DNA of 37,925 nt from an uncultured Dietzia sp. (GTDB taxonomy: Bacteria; Actinomycetota; Actinomycetes; Mycobacteriales; Mycobacteriaceae), in the NCBI RefSeq assembly GCF_937873725.1, contig NZ_CALMYY010000007.1, positions 1 through 37,925 of the forward strand, read 5' to 3'. The notes below the pieces were generated by a model, which saw only the letters and a list, made by a program, of their open reading frames with translations, had not been told where the DNA came from and did not search any database. Below are positions 37,153 through 37,925 of the stretch, one piece after another; within the stretch, counting starts at the first letter, position 1, and each line of letters starts with the position of its first letter. The position numbers were made by a program, and so were the translations under genes.

Positions 37153-37925
37153 TTACTCGCCGCCGGCCAGCTTCGCGCGCAGAGCGGCGAGCTGCTCGTC
37201 CGACGCCAGCGAGCCGCCGGTCGACTCCGCCGGGCCGGTCTCCGCAGCGGCGGGACGGCTGGACGGGGCGGACTCCGACGAGTAGTTGGTCGGAGCGGCC
37301 TCCGCGGCCTCCGCGGCGGCCGCGCGGCCCTTCTCGATCTGGCCGGTGTGCATCTTGTGACGACGCTCGGCCTCGGCGTAGCGGTTCTCCCACTCCTCCC
37401 GCTGCTTCTCGAAGCCCTCGAGCCACTCGTTGGTCTCGGGATCGAAGCCCTCGGGGAAGATGTAGTTCCCGGCCTCGTCGTAGCTGTCGGCCATGCCGTA
37501 CTTCGACGGGTCGAACTCCTCCGTGTAGTCCTCGTCCGCCTGCTTGAGCGAGAGCGAGATCCGACGACGATCGAGGTCGATGTCGATGACCTTGACCATG
37601 GCGTCGTCGTTGACCGTGACGACCTGGTCCGGGACCTCGACGTGGCGCTCGGCCAGCTCGGAGATGTGGACCAGGCCCTCGATGCCCTCGTCCACGCGGA
37701 CGAACGCACCGAACGGCACGAGCTTGGTGACCTTGCCCGGGACGATCTGGCCGATCGCGTGGGTCCGGGCGAAGTGCCGCCACGGATCCTCCTGCGTCGC
37801 CTTGAGCGACAGGGAGACGCGCTCGCGGTCCAGGTCCACGTCGAGGACCTCGACGGTGACCTCCTGGCCCACCTCGACGACCTCGGACGGGTGGTCGATG
37901 TGCTTCCAGGACAGCTCGGAGACGT
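37153..37925 (-). CDS. rpsA: 30S ribosomal protein S1 (C-terminal part; 5' end outside window)
   Basis: About 257 C-terminal residues are visible; the gene continues past the right edge. Two S1 RNA-binding repeats can be read: the end of one (VSELSWKHIDHPSEVV...VSLSLK) and a full one (GQIVPGKVTKLVPFGAFVRV...RRISLSLK). The acidic, Ala/Glu-rich tail follows, as in mycobacterial RpsA. S1 binds mRNA at the ribosome. It lies next to coaE in related genomes; here DUF4185-3 separates them. Confidence 0.96.
   Translation of the reverse strand, partial: VSELSWKHIDHPSEVVEVGQEVTVEVLDVDLDRERVSLSLKATQEDPWRHFARTHAIGQIVPGKVTKLVPFGAFVRVDEGIEGLVHISELAERHVEVPDQVVTVNDDAMVKVIDIDLDRRRISLSLKQADEDYTEEFDPSKYGMADSYDEAGNYIFPEGFDPETNEWLEGFEKQREEWENRYAEAERRHKMHTGQIEKGRAAAAEAAEAAPTNYSSESAPSSRPAAAETGPAESTGGSLASDEQLAALRAKLAGGE

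Overview
The window looks like chromosome of a high-GC, mycolic-acid-type actinobacterium (order Mycobacteriales). The gene order follows the Mycobacterium tuberculosis block rpsA - coaE - uvrB - universal stress protein - MBL hydrolase - uvrA - infC/rpmI/rplT - tsnR - pheS/pheT - argC..argH. The tyrS-to-rRNA junction at the left edge is more like Corynebacterium/Dietzia. Dietzia or a close relative is my guess for the genus; that is inference from gene content, not from a search.

Layout. Positions 1-340 hold the promoter and leader of an rRNA operon that runs leftward out of the window. From about 20 kb down to 0.36 kb an almost unbroken leftward gene train encodes translation and arginine functions: infC, rpmI, rplT, an rRNA methyltransferase, an ABC-F protein, pheS, pheT, thiD, a DUF2786 protein, argC, an unknown gene, argB, argD, argF, argR, argG, argH, a Trm112-like protein, a 3-methyladenine glycosylase and tyrS. 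Many junctions are 4-base GTGA/ATGA stop-start overlaps, so translation is probably coupled. The arginine set lacks argJ: an unrecognised 193-codon gene sits where argJ is normally found, between argC and argB.

From 20 to 31 kb the strands alternate: a DUF1844 gene, uvrA (with a lysine-rich tail and a candidate PafBC-type DNA-damage promoter), an MBL-fold hydrolase, a DoxX-like protein with 11-residue repeats, a HelD-like helicase overlapping a DUF732 lipoprotein gene, a universal stress protein and uvrB.

From 31 to 37 kb is the most unusual part. Three paralogous secreted DUF4185 proteins are encoded rightward around a leftward coaE-GrpB fusion gene. DUF4185 enzymes are known as endo-D-arabinofuranases (GH183), so this locus may encode a set of enzymes that trim the cell-wall D-arabinan. 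All three share exactly two cysteines in the mature part, a Gly/Ser-rich segment and the same acidic motifs. The third has its own promoter with a perfect 13-bp palindrome between -35 and -10. The window ends inside rpsA. No tRNA, CRISPR array, insertion sequence or phage gene was seen.
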